From Luteimonas saliphila (GTDB lineage Bacteria > Pseudomonadota > Gammaproteobacteria > Xanthomonadales > Xanthomonadaceae): a stretch of DNA of 41,252 nt. A model generated the notes under the pieces. The model was given only the letters and a program-made list of their open reading frames with translations. It was not told where the DNA came from and searched no databases. A program made the position numbers and the translations under genes. Positions 28,245 through 36,702 of the stretch are shown here, piece after piece. Each line of letters begins with the position of its first letter. Within the stretch, counting starts at the first letter, position 1. The stretch is taken from assembly GCF_016774335.1 (NCBI RefSeq), contig NZ_JAETWA010000002.1, positions 1-41,252 of the forward strand. Reading direction: 5' to 3'.

Positions 28245-29423
28245 ATGACCCTTCCCGACTACGACCTGATCGACGAAGCCTCGCTGCGCGCCGCCGGCGG
28301 GCTGAAATGGGCGGCGTTTCCCGACTGCATCGGCGCCTTCGTCGCGGAGATGGATTTCGGCATCGCCGACCCGATCGCCGACGCGCTGCGCGCTGCGATC
28401 GCGCAGGGTCGCTGCGGCTATCCGACCCCTGCCCTGTCGCGCGAACTCGCACAGGCCTGCGCGCAATGGCAGGCCCGGCACAATGGCTGGCAGGTGGACC
28501 CCGGGCGCGTGCACGCGGTCGGCGACGTGCTCGGCGGGCTGGAGATCGTGCTGCAGCACTTCGTGCCGGCGAAGACGCCCGTGGTGTTGCCGACGCCTGC
28601 GTACATGCCGTTCCGGCCCTTGCTCGAACTGCACGGGCATCGCGTGATCGAAGTGCCGCATCGCCTGCACGAAGGCACGTGGCGCATGGACCTGGAGACG
28701 ATCGACGGCGCCCTGCGCGACGGCGCCGGGCTGGTGCTGCTGTGCAATCCGCAGAATCCGCTCGGGCGTGTGTTCGGGCAGCACGAGCTGCTCGCCCTGT
28801 CCGAGGTGGTGGAACGCCACGGCGCGCGGGTGTTCTCCGACGAGATCCACGCGCCGCTGGTCTACGCCGGCGAGCGCCACGTCCCCTACATCACCGTGTC
28901 CGAAGCCGCGGCGCGGCACGGCGTGGTCGCGGTCTCGGCGTCGAAGGGCTGGAACCTGGCCGGACTCAAGTGCGCGCAGCTCGTGTTCGGCAACGACGAG
29001 GACCTCGCCCGCTGGCGGCGCATGATCCTGGTCGCAGGCCATGGCGTGGCGGGCCTGGGCATGATCGCCTCGGTCGCCGCCTGGCGCGACGGCGGGCCGT
29101 GGCTCGGGCATGTGCTCGACTATCTGCAGGGCAACCGCGCGCTGGTCGCCGAATGGATGGCGACCCATCTGCCGGACGCCCGCTTCGCACCGCCGCAGGG
29201 CACATACCTGGCGTGGATCGACTGCCGCGACCTGGCGCTGTCGCCCGACACGACCCCCGGCGCGTTTTTCCGCCGGCATGCGCGCGTCGCGCTGACCGAC
29301 GGCGCCGAATGCGGCGCCGCCGGCCGGGGCTTCGTGCGCCTGAACTTCGCGATGCCGCGCCCCCTGCTGCGCGAGGCGCTGTCGCGCATGGCCGAGGCGA
29401 TCGGACGACTGCCGAACCCGTAG
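28245..29423 (+). CDS. MalY/PatB-type PLP-dependent aminotransferase / cystathionine beta-lyase
   Basis: Fold-type I PLP enzyme of 392 residues, probably a C-S beta-lyase acting on cystathionine or cysteine conjugates, in the cytoplasm. Visible motifs are FVAEMDFGIADPIADAL near the N-terminus, GDVLGGLEIVL, NPQNPLGRVF, SDEIHAPLVY and the PLP lysine in VSASKGWNLAGLKCA. Close relatives are MalY and Bacillus PatB; the substrate cannot be told from sequence. Start is an ATG 6 bases after a -10 box. The TAG stop lies in a GTAGCCCG sequence that begins the repeat at 29420. Confidence 0.88.
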   Translation: MTLPDYDLIDEASLRAAGGLKWAAFPDCIGAFVAEMDFGIADPIADALRAAIAQGRCGYPTPALSRELAQACAQWQARHNGWQVDPGRVHAVGDVLGGLEIVLQHFVPAKTPVVLPTPAYMPFRPLLELHGHRVIEVPHRLHEGTWRMDLETIDGALRDGAGLVLLCNPQNPLGRVFGQHELLALSEVVERHGARVFSDEIHAPLVYAGERHVPYITVSEAAARHGVVAVSASKGWNLAGLKCAQLVFGNDEDLARWRRMILVAGHGVAGLGMIASVAAWRDGGPWLGHVLDYLQGNRALVAEWMATHLPDARFAPPQGTYLAWIDCRDLALSPDTTPGAFFRRHARVALTDGAECGAAGRGFVRLNFAMPRPLLREALSRMAEAIGRLPNP

Positions 29424-29517
29424 CCCGTATCCCGCGTAGCCCGGATAAGCGCAGCGCATCCGGGAAGAAAAACCCGCCCCCGCGCGATCCCGGATGCGCT
29501 GCGCTTATCCGGGCTAC
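29420..29517. repeat. Second REP family: perfect 30-bp inverted repeat
   Basis: GTAGCCCGGATAAGCGCAGC begins the left arm (29436-29465), and the right arm (29488-29517) is its exact reverse complement over 30 bases, with a 22-base loop containing AAAAA. A truncated GTAGCCCG copy at 29420 supplies the patB-like stop codon. The GTAG head links it to REPs, but the palindrome differs from the GTAGGAGCG family. It lies between convergent genes and may terminate both. Confidence 0.9.
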
Positions 29518-29526
29518 GTTCGGAGT

Positions 29527-30468
29527 TCAGAAGTGGCGGTAGCCCGGCATCGCGGGTGTCCAGGGCGTGCCGTCGGGCGATCGGGCGCGTACGCCGGTGG
29601 AGGTTTCGATCCGGCCGATGCGGGTGGCCCCGATCTCCCCCGTCGCGGCAAGCGCGGTCGCCACGGCCTCACGCTGCGCGGCGGGCGCGGTGAAGCACAG
29701 CTCGTAGTCGTCGCCACCCGTCGCCTGCCATGGCCAGCGCAGTTCCGGGCGGAACCGCGTAAGCGCCTTCGAGACGGGCAGTGCCTCCAGTTCGATGCAT
29801 GCGCCGGTGCCGCTGGCGGCGCAGACGTGTCCGAGGTCGGCCAGCAGGCCGTCGGACACGTCGATGCAGGCGCTGGCGATGCCGGCCAGCGCGCGTCCGG
29901 CCGCGACGCGGGGCGTCGGGCGGTCGAGGCGTGCGCGCAACGCACGATCGACGGCAGCGCCGGCCTGCAGCGCGGCGAGCGCGGCGGCGGCGTCGCCGGG
30001 CGTGCCGGTGACCCAGACATCGTCGCCCACGCCGGCGCCGGCGCGACGCAGCGCCCGGCCCGGCTCGACCAGTCCGTGCACCGCCACGCAGATCGACAGC
30101 GGTCCGCGCGTGGTGTCGCCGCCGACCAGCGAGACGTCGTGGCGTGCGGCCAGCTCCAGGAAACCGTCGAGGAAGCCGTCGACGAAGGCGGAGGCCGCCT
30201 CGGGCAGCGACAGCGACAACGTGCACCACGCGGGCTGCGCGCCCATCGCCGCGAGGTCGGACAGGTTCACCGCCAGCGCCTTCCAGCCGATGTCGGCGGG
30301 CGCGGCGGCGGCCGGGAAATGCACGCCCGCGTTGAGGGTGTCCATCGCGACCACGAGCTGCATGCCGGACGGCACCTGCAGCAGCGCCGCGTCGTCGCCG
30401 ATGCCCAGCACCACATCGACGCGGCGGGGCGCGCGGTCGCGGATGCGGGAAATCAGGTCGAATTCCAT
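29527..30468 (-). CDS. thiL: Thiamine-monophosphate kinase
   Basis: Phosphorylates thiamine monophosphate to thiamine diphosphate, the active cofactor. The 313-residue protein of the PurM/SelD-like fold shows GIGDDAALL, VAMDTLNAGVHF, WKALAVNLSDLAAMGA, the metal-binding GGDTTRGPLS and IDVSDGLLADLGH. Length is normal. The ATG at 30468 follows nusB by 95 bases; that gap is filled by an inverted REP pair. It ends the ribH-nusB-thiL run. Confidence 0.97.
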   Translation of the reverse strand: MEFDLISRIRDRAPRRVDVVLGIGDDAALLQVPSGMQLVVAMDTLNAGVHFPAAAAPADIGWKALAVNLSDLAAMGAQPAWCTLSLSLPEAASAFVDGFLDGFLELAARHDVSLVGGDTTRGPLSICVAVHGLVEPGRALRRAGAGVGDDVWVTGTPGDAAAALAALQAGAAVDRALRARLDRPTPRVAAGRALAGIASACIDVSDGLLADLGHVCAASGTGACIELEALPVSKALTRFRPELRWPWQATGGDDYELCFTAPAAQREAVATALAATGEIGATRIGRIETSTGVRARSPDGTPWTPAMPGYRHF

Positions 30469-30480
30469 GTCACGCCCCCC

Positions 30481-30567
30481 GTAGGAGCGCCTTCAGGCGC
30501 GATGCTGTTGCGACAGTGACCAAGGTTCGACGAGAAGCAGAAGCATCGCGCCTCAAGGCGCTCCTAC
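30481..30567. repeat. Inverted REP pair between nusB and thiL
   Basis: Left arm GTAGGAGCGCCTTCAGGCGC continues to 30506. The right arm 30542-30567 is its near-perfect reverse complement (26-base arms), so the pair folds into a long hairpin like a BIME. The right arm overlaps the end of nusB and provides its TAG stop. Confidence 0.9.
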
Positions 30568-31025
30568 GGGCGCGACACCTGGACTTCCGTGGCGCGCCAC
30601 TGCGCCGCGGCCTGGTCGAGCACGCCGTTGACATAGGTATGCCCGTGCTCGGAGCCGAAACGCTTGACCGCCTTGAGCGCCTCGTCGATGACCACGCGGT
30701 ACGGAACGTCCGGTCGGTGCTGCAGCTCGTAGGCGGCGATGCGCAGCATCGCGCGCTCGATCGGGTCGACCTCCTCCACCGTGCGGTCGAGGAACGGCTG
30801 CAACGCCGCGTCCAGCGCCCTGACATGGCTGCCGACGCCGCGCACCAGGTCTTCGAAGTACTCGAGGTCGGCGACTTCGTTCGCCTGTTCGTGCGCGAAC
30901 TGCGCGATCGCGTTCTTCGCGTCCACGCCCGAGAGCTGCATCGCGTACACCGCCTGCAGGGCGCGCCGGCGCGAACGCGTGCGCGCCACCGGGTCGATGC
31001 CGTCGCGACGCGGGCCGCGGCTCAC
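30564..31025 (-). CDS. nusB: Transcription antitermination protein NusB
   Basis: Binds boxA RNA with NusE during rRNA transcription. The 153-residue all-helical protein shows [69 protein letters not shown] and the C-terminal FVNGVLD-like [11 protein letters not shown] chose the GTG at 31025, which overlaps the ribH stop as GTGA; upstream residues in frame are not NusB-like. The TAG stop is the GTAG head of a REP. Confidence 0.95.
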   Translation of the reverse strand: MSRGPRRDGIDPVARTRSRRRALQAVYAMQLSGVDAKNAIAQFAHEQANEVADLEYFEDLVRGVGSHVRALDAALQPFLDRTVEEVDPIERAMLRIAAYELQHRPDVPYRVVIDEALKAVKRFGSEHGHTYVNGVLDQAAAQWRATEVQVSRP

Positions 31026-31489
31026 CGCAACGACTCCAGCAGGTGCGCCATCTCGATCGCCACCAGCGCGCATTCCTCGCCCTTGTTGCCGTGGCTGCCG
31101 CCGGCGCGGCGCTCGGCGTCCTCGTGCACGTCGACCGCGAGCACGCCGTTGGCCACGGGCACGCCGTGCTCCAGCGCTACGCGCATCAGGCCTTCGCTGC
31201 AGCCATCGGCGACCTGCTCGAAGTGGCGGGTGTCGCCACGCACCACGCAGCCCAGTGCGACGATCGCCGCGTGGTCGCCAGCCCGTGCGATGCGCGCGGC
31301 GGCGAACGGGATTTCCCAGGCACCAGGCACGCGCACCACGTCGACCGCCGCCTCGACCACGCCGTGGTCGGCGAAGGCCTTGCGCGCGCCGGCCACCAGC
31401 GAATCGGTGATGCGCGGGTTCCAGCGGCTGGCGATGATCGCGAAGCGCGCGCCCTCGGGGGCGCGCAGGTCGCCTTCGTAGTGGCTCAT
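31022..31489 (-). CDS. ribH: 6,7-dimethyl-8-ribityllumazine synthase
   Basis: Condenses the RibD/reductase pyrimidine product with dihydroxybutanone phosphate; the product goes to RibE. The 155-residue protein shows [30 protein letters not shown], the loop [17 protein letters not shown] with the catalytic His, and [16 protein letters not shown]. The ATG at 31489 follows a 158-base gap after ribBX that contains a TAGAAT -10 candidate. The stop overlaps nusB. Confidence 0.97.
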   Translation of the reverse strand: MSHYEGDLRAPEGARFAIIASRWNPRITDSLVAGARKAFADHGVVEAAVDVVRVPGAWEIPFAAARIARAGDHAAIVALGCVVRGDTRHFEQVADGCSEGLMRVALEHGVPVANGVLAVDVHEDAERRAGGSHGNKGEECALVAIEMAHLLESLR

Positions 31490-31517
31490 GGGCAGGAGGC
31501 GGGAATGGAGGACGTGG

Positions 31518-31523
31518 ATTCTA
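31518..31523 (-). promoter_or_regulatory. Putative -10 box for ribH-nusB-thiL
   Basis: GGTAGAATCC on the minus strand, about 29 bases before the ribH ATG, the same form as the -10 of the lpoA-like gene. It could give ribH-nusB-thiL riboswitch-independent expression. Confidence 0.45.
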
Positions 31524-31647
31524 CCGCGCCGCGCGCTGGGCCTCCGGCGCGGTCGTTGCGCGTACTGCCGGCCGCCGGTGCGGGCGCGGGAAGCCGGCCC
31601 GGCGACGGCGGGGGGCGCGGTGGCCCAAGCCACGACGACCCGAGCTC

Positions 31648-32751
31648 CTACGGCGCCACGTACTCCACGATTTCCAGGCCGAATCCCGCCAGGCCCACCT
31701 GCCGGCGCGGTGTGCCCAGCACCCGCAGGCGGCCGAAGCCGAGGTCGTGCAGGATCTGGGCGCCGGCGCCGTTGCGGCGCCACTCGCCGGCCGCACCGCT
31801 TTTCGAAACCTTCGGGACGTCGGCCTGCGGCTCGCGGATGCGCGCCAGCAATGCCGCGGGATCGTGCGGCTCCTCGAGCAGCACCAGCGCGCCGGCCTCC
31901 TCCGCGGCCAGCATCGCCATCACGTCGCCAGTGGCGGGCCCGAAGTCGGTGCGCCGCCAGTGCAGCGCGTCGGCCAGCGGGTTCATCGGCTGCACCCTGA
32001 CCAGCGCCGCGCGGCCGGCATCGGGCGTCCCCCGCACCAGCGCGAAATGCAGCGCATCGCCCAGCCGGTCGCGATAGGTCACCAGGCGGAACGACCCGTG
32101 CGGCGTGTCGATCGCGCGCTCGTCGAGCCGCTCGACGGTGTGCTCGGTTTCCAGCCGGTACCGGATCAGGTCCTCGATCGAGCCGATCTTCAGCCCGTGC
32201 TCGCGCGCGAACACCTCCAGTTGCGGGCGCCGCGCCATGCTGCCGTCGGGATTCAGGATCTCGACCAGCACCCCCGCGGGTTCGAATCCCGCGAGCCGCG
32301 ACAGGTCGGCGGCGGCCTCGGTGTGGCCGCTGCGGGCGAGCACGCCGCCGGGTTCGACCATCAGCGGGAAGATGTGGCCCGGCTGCGACAGGTCGGCGGG
32401 ACCGGCGTCGGCGCGCACCGCGGTGCGGATGGTGTGGGCGCGATCGTGCGCGGAAATCCCGGTGGTCACGCCCTCGGCAGCCTCGATGCTGACGGTGAAG
32501 TTGGTGCGGTGGCGCGAGGTGTTCGACTGCACCATCGGCGGCAGGCCGAGCTGGGCGCAGCGCTCGCGGGTCAGCGACAGGCACACCAGGCCGCGCGCGT
32601 GGGTGACCATGAAATTGATGTCGGACGGCCGCACGCACTCCGCGGCCATGATCAGGTCGCCCTCGTTCTCGCGATCCTCGTCGTCGACGATCACCACCAT
32701 GCGGCCCTCGCGGACCTCCTGCAGCAGTTCCGGCACCGGCGCGAAGCTCAT
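31648..32751 (-). CDS. ribBX: 3,4-dihydroxy-2-butanone 4-phosphate synthase with RibX (degenerate GTP cyclohydrolase II) domain
   Basis: The 367-residue protein has an intact N-terminal DHBP synthase: [20 protein letters not shown] acidic loop (residues about 22-41), [23 protein letters not shown] and [13 protein letters not shown]. The C-terminal 150 residues resemble RibA, but the segment that should hold the zinc cysteines (SECLTGDVFGSxRCDCG type) reads [20 protein letters not shown], with no cysteine, so GTP cyclohydrolase II activity is not expected. This matches the RibBX variant described in proteobacteria. A ribA gene should exist elsewhere. The ATG at 32751 overlaps the ribE stop as ATGA. 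Confidence 0.93.
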   Translation of the reverse strand: MSFAPVPELLQEVREGRMVVIVDDEDRENEGDLIMAAECVRPSDINFMVTHARGLVCLSLTRERCAQLGLPPMVQSNTSRHRTNFTVSIEAAEGVTTGISAHDRAHTIRTAVRADAGPADLSQPGHIFPLMVEPGGVLARSGHTEAAADLSRLAGFEPAGVLVEILNPDGSMARRPQLEVFAREHGLKIGSIEDLIRYRLETEHTVERLDERAIDTPHGSFRLVTYRDRLGDALHFALVRGTPDAGRAALVRVQPMNPLADALHWRRTDFGPATGDVMAMLAAEEAGALVLLEEPHDPAALLARIREPQADVPKVSKSGAAGEWRRNGAGAQILHDLGFGRLRVLGTPRRQVGLAGFGLEIVEYVAP

Positions 32752-33359
32752 GCCGCGGCCTCCTGCGCGCGGGCGGCGAGCAGGCGCTCGACGTAGCGCG
32801 CCACCAGGTCGACCTCGAGGTTGACCGCATCGCCCACGCCGGCCTGGCCGAATGCCGTATGCGCCAGCGTGTGCGGGATCAGCGCCACCTCGAACCCGTC
32901 CGCGTCCACCGCGTTGACCGTGAGGCTGACGCCGTCGACGCAGATCGAGCCCTTCTGCGCGATGTACTTCATCAGCGCCGGTGGCGCGCCGAAGCGCCAG
33001 CGCTGCGCGCGCGCATCGTCCACGATCGCCGCGACCGAGCCGACGCCGTCGACGTGTCCGCTGACCAGGTGCCCGCCGAGTCGGCCGTCGGGCCGCATCG
33101 CGCGTTCGAGGTTCACGGCCTGGCCCGGCGCGAGCCGGCCCAGCGTGGTCAGCGCCAGCGTTTCGTTCGAGGCGTCCACATCGAAATGCATCGCGTCGAA
33201 GGCGACCACGGTCAGGCACACGCCGTTGACCGAGACGCTTTCCCCGAGCGTCACGCCATCGAATGGCAGCGTGCCGACCGCGATCCGCAGCCGTGCGTCG
33301 CCATCGCGCACCTCGCGCGAGGCGAGCTGGCCCAGGCCTTCGATCAATCCGGTGAACAT
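32748..33359 (-). CDS. ribE: Riboflavin synthase alpha chain
   Basis: Dismutates two ribityllumazines into riboflavin plus the pyrimidine precursor. The 203-residue protein starts with the invariant [10 protein letters not shown] and has two lumazine-binding repeats: [14 protein letters not shown] in the first and [17 protein letters not shown] in the second. The ATG at 33359 fits this N-terminus; an upstream in-frame start would translate the riboswitch expression platform. The FMN riboswitch sits immediately upstream. The stop overlaps ribBX. Confidence 0.97.
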   Translation of the reverse strand: MFTGLIEGLGQLASREVRDGDARLRIAVGTLPFDGVTLGESVSVNGVCLTVVAFDAMHFDVDASNETLALTTLGRLAPGQAVNLERAMRPDGRLGGHLVSGHVDGVGSVAAIVDDARAQRWRFGAPPALMKYIAQKGSICVDGVSLTVNAVDADGFEVALIPHTLAHTAFGQAGVGDAVNLEVDLVARYVERLLAARAQEAAA

Positions 33360-33384
33360 GGCTTGCGCTTCCCATGGCGGGAAA

Positions 33385-33397
33385 CGCCCGCAGGGCG
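33385..33397 (-). terminator. Possible expression-platform hairpin of the FMN riboswitch
   Basis: In transcript sense CGCCC-TGC-GGGCG is followed by TTTCC, 25 bases before the ribE ATG. The T-run is short, so translational control is equally possible. Confidence 0.35.
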
Positions 33398-33431
33398 CGA
33401 GCGAACGCACGGCGCAGGCCGTACGACGCGT

Positions 33432-33588
33432 CTTCTTTCATCCGGACTGTGACCGTCGGCTCCGGCATTCGACCGGATCTGCTGACCCTGCGCGGCGGTG
33501 GGCCGTGCAGGCGCTCGCGGGCTCGCGGGCCGGGTCCCGGGGACCTGTCCGCCTACCGCCGGTGGGGAATCGCACCCCGCCCCGAAGA
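33432..33588 (-). ncRNA. FMN riboswitch (RFN element)
   Basis: The transcript-sense sequence has the conserved RFN blocks in order: CTTCGGGGCGGGGTGCGATT, CCCCACCGGCGGTAGG, GGTCAGCAGATCCGGTCGAA, TGCCGGAGCCGACGGTCACA and GTCCGGATGAAAGAAG. The first and last blocks pair to close the aptamer. It senses FMN and should lower expression of ribE-ribBX when flavin is plentiful. Confidence 0.97.
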
Positions 33589-33626
33589 CGTTTCTGGTGG
33601 TGGTGGCCGCGGGCGGCCGGTGCGCC

Positions 33627-33632
33627 ATTCTA
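33627..33632 (-). promoter_or_regulatory. Putative -10 box of the riboswitch-controlled rib operon
   Basis: GCGCTAGAATGG on the minus strand. The TAG of TAGAAT is also the stop codon of the upstream oxidoreductase gene. The start would fall near 33620, about 30 bases before the aptamer. Confidence 0.45.
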
Positions 33633-34649
33633 GCGCAGCGCGTCCCCGGCGCCGCGGGTGGCGACGGACGCTGCGTTGCGGAAATCGCGCAGCACGGCAT
33701 CGATGACCCGCGTCGTGCGCGCCGCCGACTCGCCGCTGGACGGGCAGCGCCCCTCGCCGCGCAGCTGCGCCACCAGCGTCTCCACCAGCGGCAGCTGGAT
33801 GTGGCGCGGGTTGGGAACCTCGAAGCGCTGTTCGCCGGCGTCGGCCTCGAGCACGATCGGCACCTCGTCGAAGGTGGCGAAGCGCAGCCGCCCGCGCTCG
33901 CCGGTGATCTCGACCTCGTCGCGGCGCGCATCGCTGCAGAAGCACCAGTCGCCCTCGCCACGCGCCCCGTTGCCGAAGGCGAAGGCCATCGCCACCGTGT
34001 CCTCGGCCGGATACGCGCCCGAAGCCGAACGCGCCTGGCCCGACACCTCCATGATCGGCCCGAGCAGGAAGTCGAGCAGGTCGAGCGTGTGGCTGCCGAG
34101 ATCGACGAACAGGCCGCCGCCGGCGATCTCCGGGCGCACGCGCCACGGCAGCGCGGCGCCTTCGGCGTATCGTCCGTCGAGCGTGCGGTGCAAGGCCACG
34201 CGAACCTGCCGTGGCGCGCCGATGGTGCCGGCGTCCAGCAGCTCGCGCACCTTCAGGAACCGCGGCAGGGCGCGCCGGTAGTAGGCGACGAACAGCGGCA
34301 TCCCGGTGGCGCGGCTGGCCTCGAGCATCGCGTCGCACTCGGCGGCATCGAGCGCCATCGGCTTCTCGACGTAGGCCGGCTTGCCCGCGCGCATCGCCTG
34401 GATCGCGTAGCGCGCGTGGGTCGACGGTGGTGTCGCGACATACACCGCGTCGACCTGCGGGTCCGCGATCAGCGCGTCGGCGTCGTCATACCAGCGCGGC
34501 ACCCCGTGGCGCCGCGCGTAATCCTCCGCTTTCGCGGCATCGCGGCGCATCACAGCCACCAGCGCCGAGCCGGTCGCCTGCTGCAGCGCCGGCCCGCTCT
34601 TGACCTCGGTCACGTCGCCGCACCCGACGATCCCCCAGCGCAGGGTCAC
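33630..34649 (-). CDS. Gfo/Idh/MocA-family NAD(P)-dependent oxidoreductase
   Basis: The 339-residue protein has an N-terminal Rossmann fold (RWGIVGCGDVTEVKSGPAL), the VYVATPPSTHARYA strand, the conserved EKPMALD motif with the catalytic-region lysine, and the C-terminal sheet domain with GGGLFVDLGSHTLDLLDFL, where the His is the usual catalytic residue. Substrate unknown; the family mostly oxidises sugars or sugar derivatives. I chose the GTG at 34649, which overlaps the methyltransferase stop as GTGA and has GGAGGAA just upstream. It sits between the methyltransferase and the FMN riboswitch. Confidence 0.88.
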   Translation of the reverse strand: MTLRWGIVGCGDVTEVKSGPALQQATGSALVAVMRRDAAKAEDYARRHGVPRWYDDADALIADPQVDAVYVATPPSTHARYAIQAMRAGKPAYVEKPMALDAAECDAMLEASRATGMPLFVAYYRRALPRFLKVRELLDAGTIGAPRQVRVALHRTLDGRYAEGAALPWRVRPEIAGGGLFVDLGSHTLDLLDFLLGPIMEVSGQARSASGAYPAEDTVAMAFAFGNGARGEGDWCFCSDARRDEVEITGERGRLRFATFDEVPIVLEADAGEQRFEVPNPRHIQLPLVETLVAQLRGEGRCPSSGESAARTTRVIDAVLRDFRNAASVATRGAGDALR

Positions 34650-35398
34650 GGCTTCCTCCGCGCATGCACGAACATCGGCCACTGAACGGTACGGGTGGTG
34701 CCGGGATCGCCCCAGGCCCGCGCGATCGCGTCCGCGTGCGCCGCAACCGGATCCACGCCGGTCGCCTCGCGGAAGCACCCGCTCGCCGACCAGCTGGAGA
34801 AGTACGCCAGCAGGCGCGTCAGCGGCCAGTCCGCGTGCAGGATCCAGGACGGCGTGTCGATTGCCGGGAACGGCCATGCATAGCCGGCGTAGGCCGCGTC
34901 GACCTGCGCACGCTCGGGCGGCCAGTACGGCCGGATGGCGGCCGCGAAGGCATCCACCGCCTCGCGCAGGGCGTCCGGCACCACGATGTCCTGGTAGCCC
35001 AAGGCGACCAGCACGCCGCCGGGCCGCAGCACTCGCGCGCATTCGGCGAAGAAGGCATCTCGGTCGAACCAGTGCAGCGCCTGCGCCACGCAGACCGCAT
35101 CCGCGCTCGCATCGGCGAGGCTGCAGCGCTCGGCCGGTTCGACCGCGAACGCGACATTGGCCGGCCCCCGCGCACGGTCGATCTGCTCCGCGCTCGGGTC
35201 GGTGGCATGCACGGCCGCGAACCGCGGCGCCAGGTCGCGCGTGGCCTGGCCGCTGCCGCAGCCGGCCTCCCACGCCAGGCCGCGCTCAGGCGCGACCGAG
35301 GCGATCCAGTCGAACAGCGCCGCCGGGTACTCCGGTCGCGCGTCGGCGTACGCATCCGCGACCGTGGAAAAGTGGTCCTTGAACGAGGCGGCGATCAT
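34646..35398 (-). CDS. Class I SAM-dependent methyltransferase (Methyltransf_11 type)
   Basis: The 250-residue protein starts SFKDHFSTVADAYADARPEY, a pattern typical of small-molecule methyltransferases. It has the SAM motif WEAGCGSGQATRDLA (residues about 43-57), ATDPSAEQI (motif II), AQALHWFDRDAFFAECARVL and RPGGVLVALGY. Substrate unknown. The ATG at 35398 has AAGGTGG upstream. It is coupled to the oxidoreductase by a GTGA overlap and preceded by a 202-base gap after ribD that holds an 18-bp inverted repeat. Confidence 0.87.
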   Translation of the reverse strand: MIAASFKDHFSTVADAYADARPEYPAALFDWIASVAPERGLAWEAGCGSGQATRDLAPRFAAVHATDPSAEQIDRARGPANVAFAVEPAERCSLADASADAVCVAQALHWFDRDAFFAECARVLRPGGVLVALGYQDIVVPDALREAVDAFAAAIRPYWPPERAQVDAAYAGYAWPFPAIDTPSWILHADWPLTRLLAYFSSWSASGCFREATGVDPVAAHADAIARAWGDPGTTRTVQWPMFVHARRKP

Positions 35399-35476
35399 CG
35401 CGCCACCTTACCCGATGCGATCCGGACGGGATGCACTTCCCCGCCGGGCACGGGCAATGGCGGCCGCGCGTGCGCC

Positions 35477-35494
35477 ACATTCACTCGTGAACGT
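35477..35494. promoter_or_regulatory. Inverted repeat, candidate operator, upstream of the methyltransferase gene
   Basis: ACATTCAC-TC-GTGAACGT is an 18-bp inverted repeat with one mismatch per arm pair, 79-96 bases upstream of the methyltransferase ATG. The form is that of a dimeric repressor site (TetR/GntR-like). No regulator gene is adjacent. Confidence 0.35.
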
Positions 35495-35600
35495 GGAAGC
35501 CGCCGCTCATGTTCCGGCATGTTCCTTCCCGCATCGATTCTTCGTGGACTTCGCCGGAGAACCAGACCGAACGGCGGCGCGCAACCGCCCGGACGTCCGA

Positions 35601-36692
35601 CTACACCTGCGGACGCAGCGACAAACGCAGGTCGTCTCCGACATGCCGCGTCTCGACGATCCTCATCCGCAAGCGCTGCGCCATCTCGGTGAAGCCCAGC
35701 CCGCCGAACAGCGGCCGCGCCGTGTCGCCCAGCAGCACCGGGGCGATGTACAGCAGCAGTTCGTCGACCAGCCCCGCCTTGAGCAGGGCCCCGGCGAGCG
35801 TGGCGCCGGTCTCGACGTGGACCTCGTTGATCTCGCGTCGCGCGAGCAGGGCCAGCACCGCCGCGAGGTCGAACATGCCGCCCTTGACCGGCACGGCCGC
35901 GCGGTCCGCCGCCAGGTCGCGCGGTGGCTTGGCGCCGGGCGCATGCAGGTACAGGGTCGGCGCGTCGCCCTCGCGCACCTTGCCGCGCGCGACGGTGGCC
36001 AGGCCGGGGTCGAGCACCACCCGCAGCGGCGGCACGAATTCGCGCGGCTCGTCGAACCGCACGGTCAGCGACGGGTCGTCTGCCAGCACCGTGCCGGCGC
36101 CGGTGAGGATCGCGCCGGCGCGTGCGCGCCAGTGCATCACGTCCGCGCGCGCGGCCTGCCCGCTGATCCACTTCGAATCGCCGTTGGCCATCGCGGTGCG
36201 CCCATCGAGGCTGCAGGCCAGCTTCACCCGCACCCAGGGCCGACCGCGTTCGATCCGCGACAGGAAGCCGACGTTGAGCGCGCGCGCCTGCGCTTCCATC
36301 AGCCCCGACCCGACCGCGATGCCGGCGCCGCGCAGCCGCTCGAAGCCGGCGCCGTCGACCTGCGGGAACGGATCGCGCATCGCCGCGACCACGCGCGCGA
36401 CCCCGGCCGCGACCAGCGCATCCGCGCACGGCCCGGTGCGCCCGGTATGCGCGCAGGGCTCGAGCGTGGCGTAGACCGTGGCGCCGCGCGCGCGCGATCC
36501 TGCGGCCTGCAGCGCGAGGACCTCCGCGTGCGGTTCGCCCTGGCGCTGGTGCCAGCCCTCGCCGACGATCTCCTCGCCGTGCGCGATCACGCAGCCCACC
36601 ATCGGATTGGGTTTGGTGGTGTACGCGGCCTGTCCGGCCAGGCGCAGCGCGCGGGCCATCATCGCGTGGTCGACCGCCGAGAAGCCGCTCAC
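35601..36692 (-). CDS. ribD: Bifunctional riboflavin biosynthesis deaminase/reductase
   Basis: Deaminates and then reduces the pyrimidine intermediate made by GTP cyclohydrolase II. The 363-residue protein has an N-terminal deaminase with HAEVLALQ and PCAHTGRTGPC zinc motifs, and a C-terminal reductase with VKLACSLDGRTAMANGDSKW, GAGTVLADDPSLT and the VETGATLAGALL strand. Start is GTG at 36692 (MSGFSAVDHAMMARAL), 10 bases after the nrdR stop. It is not under the FMN riboswitch, which lies two genes downstream. Confidence 0.96.
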   Translation of the reverse strand: MSGFSAVDHAMMARALRLAGQAAYTTKPNPMVGCVIAHGEEIVGEGWHQRQGEPHAEVLALQAAGSRARGATVYATLEPCAHTGRTGPCADALVAAGVARVVAAMRDPFPQVDGAGFERLRGAGIAVGSGLMEAQARALNVGFLSRIERGRPWVRVKLACSLDGRTAMANGDSKWISGQAARADVMHWRARAGAILTGAGTVLADDPSLTVRFDEPREFVPPLRVVLDPGLATVARGKVREGDAPTLYLHAPGAKPPRDLAADRAAVPVKGGMFDLAAVLALLARREINEVHVETGATLAGALLKAGLVDELLLYIAPVLLGDTARPLFGGLGFTEMAQRLRMRIVETRHVGDDLRLSLRPQV

Positions 36693-36702
36693 GATCCGCC
36701 CA

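Noticed and set aside
31648..32300. Frameshifted or decayed RibA (pseudogene)
   Set aside because: The frame is open, length is normal and the pattern fits the known RibBX variant, so it is better read as a functional variant.
33374..33410. Longer RibE starting at 33410
   Set aside because: It would translate through the riboswitch expression platform, and MFTGLIEG is the invariant N-terminus of riboflavin synthase.
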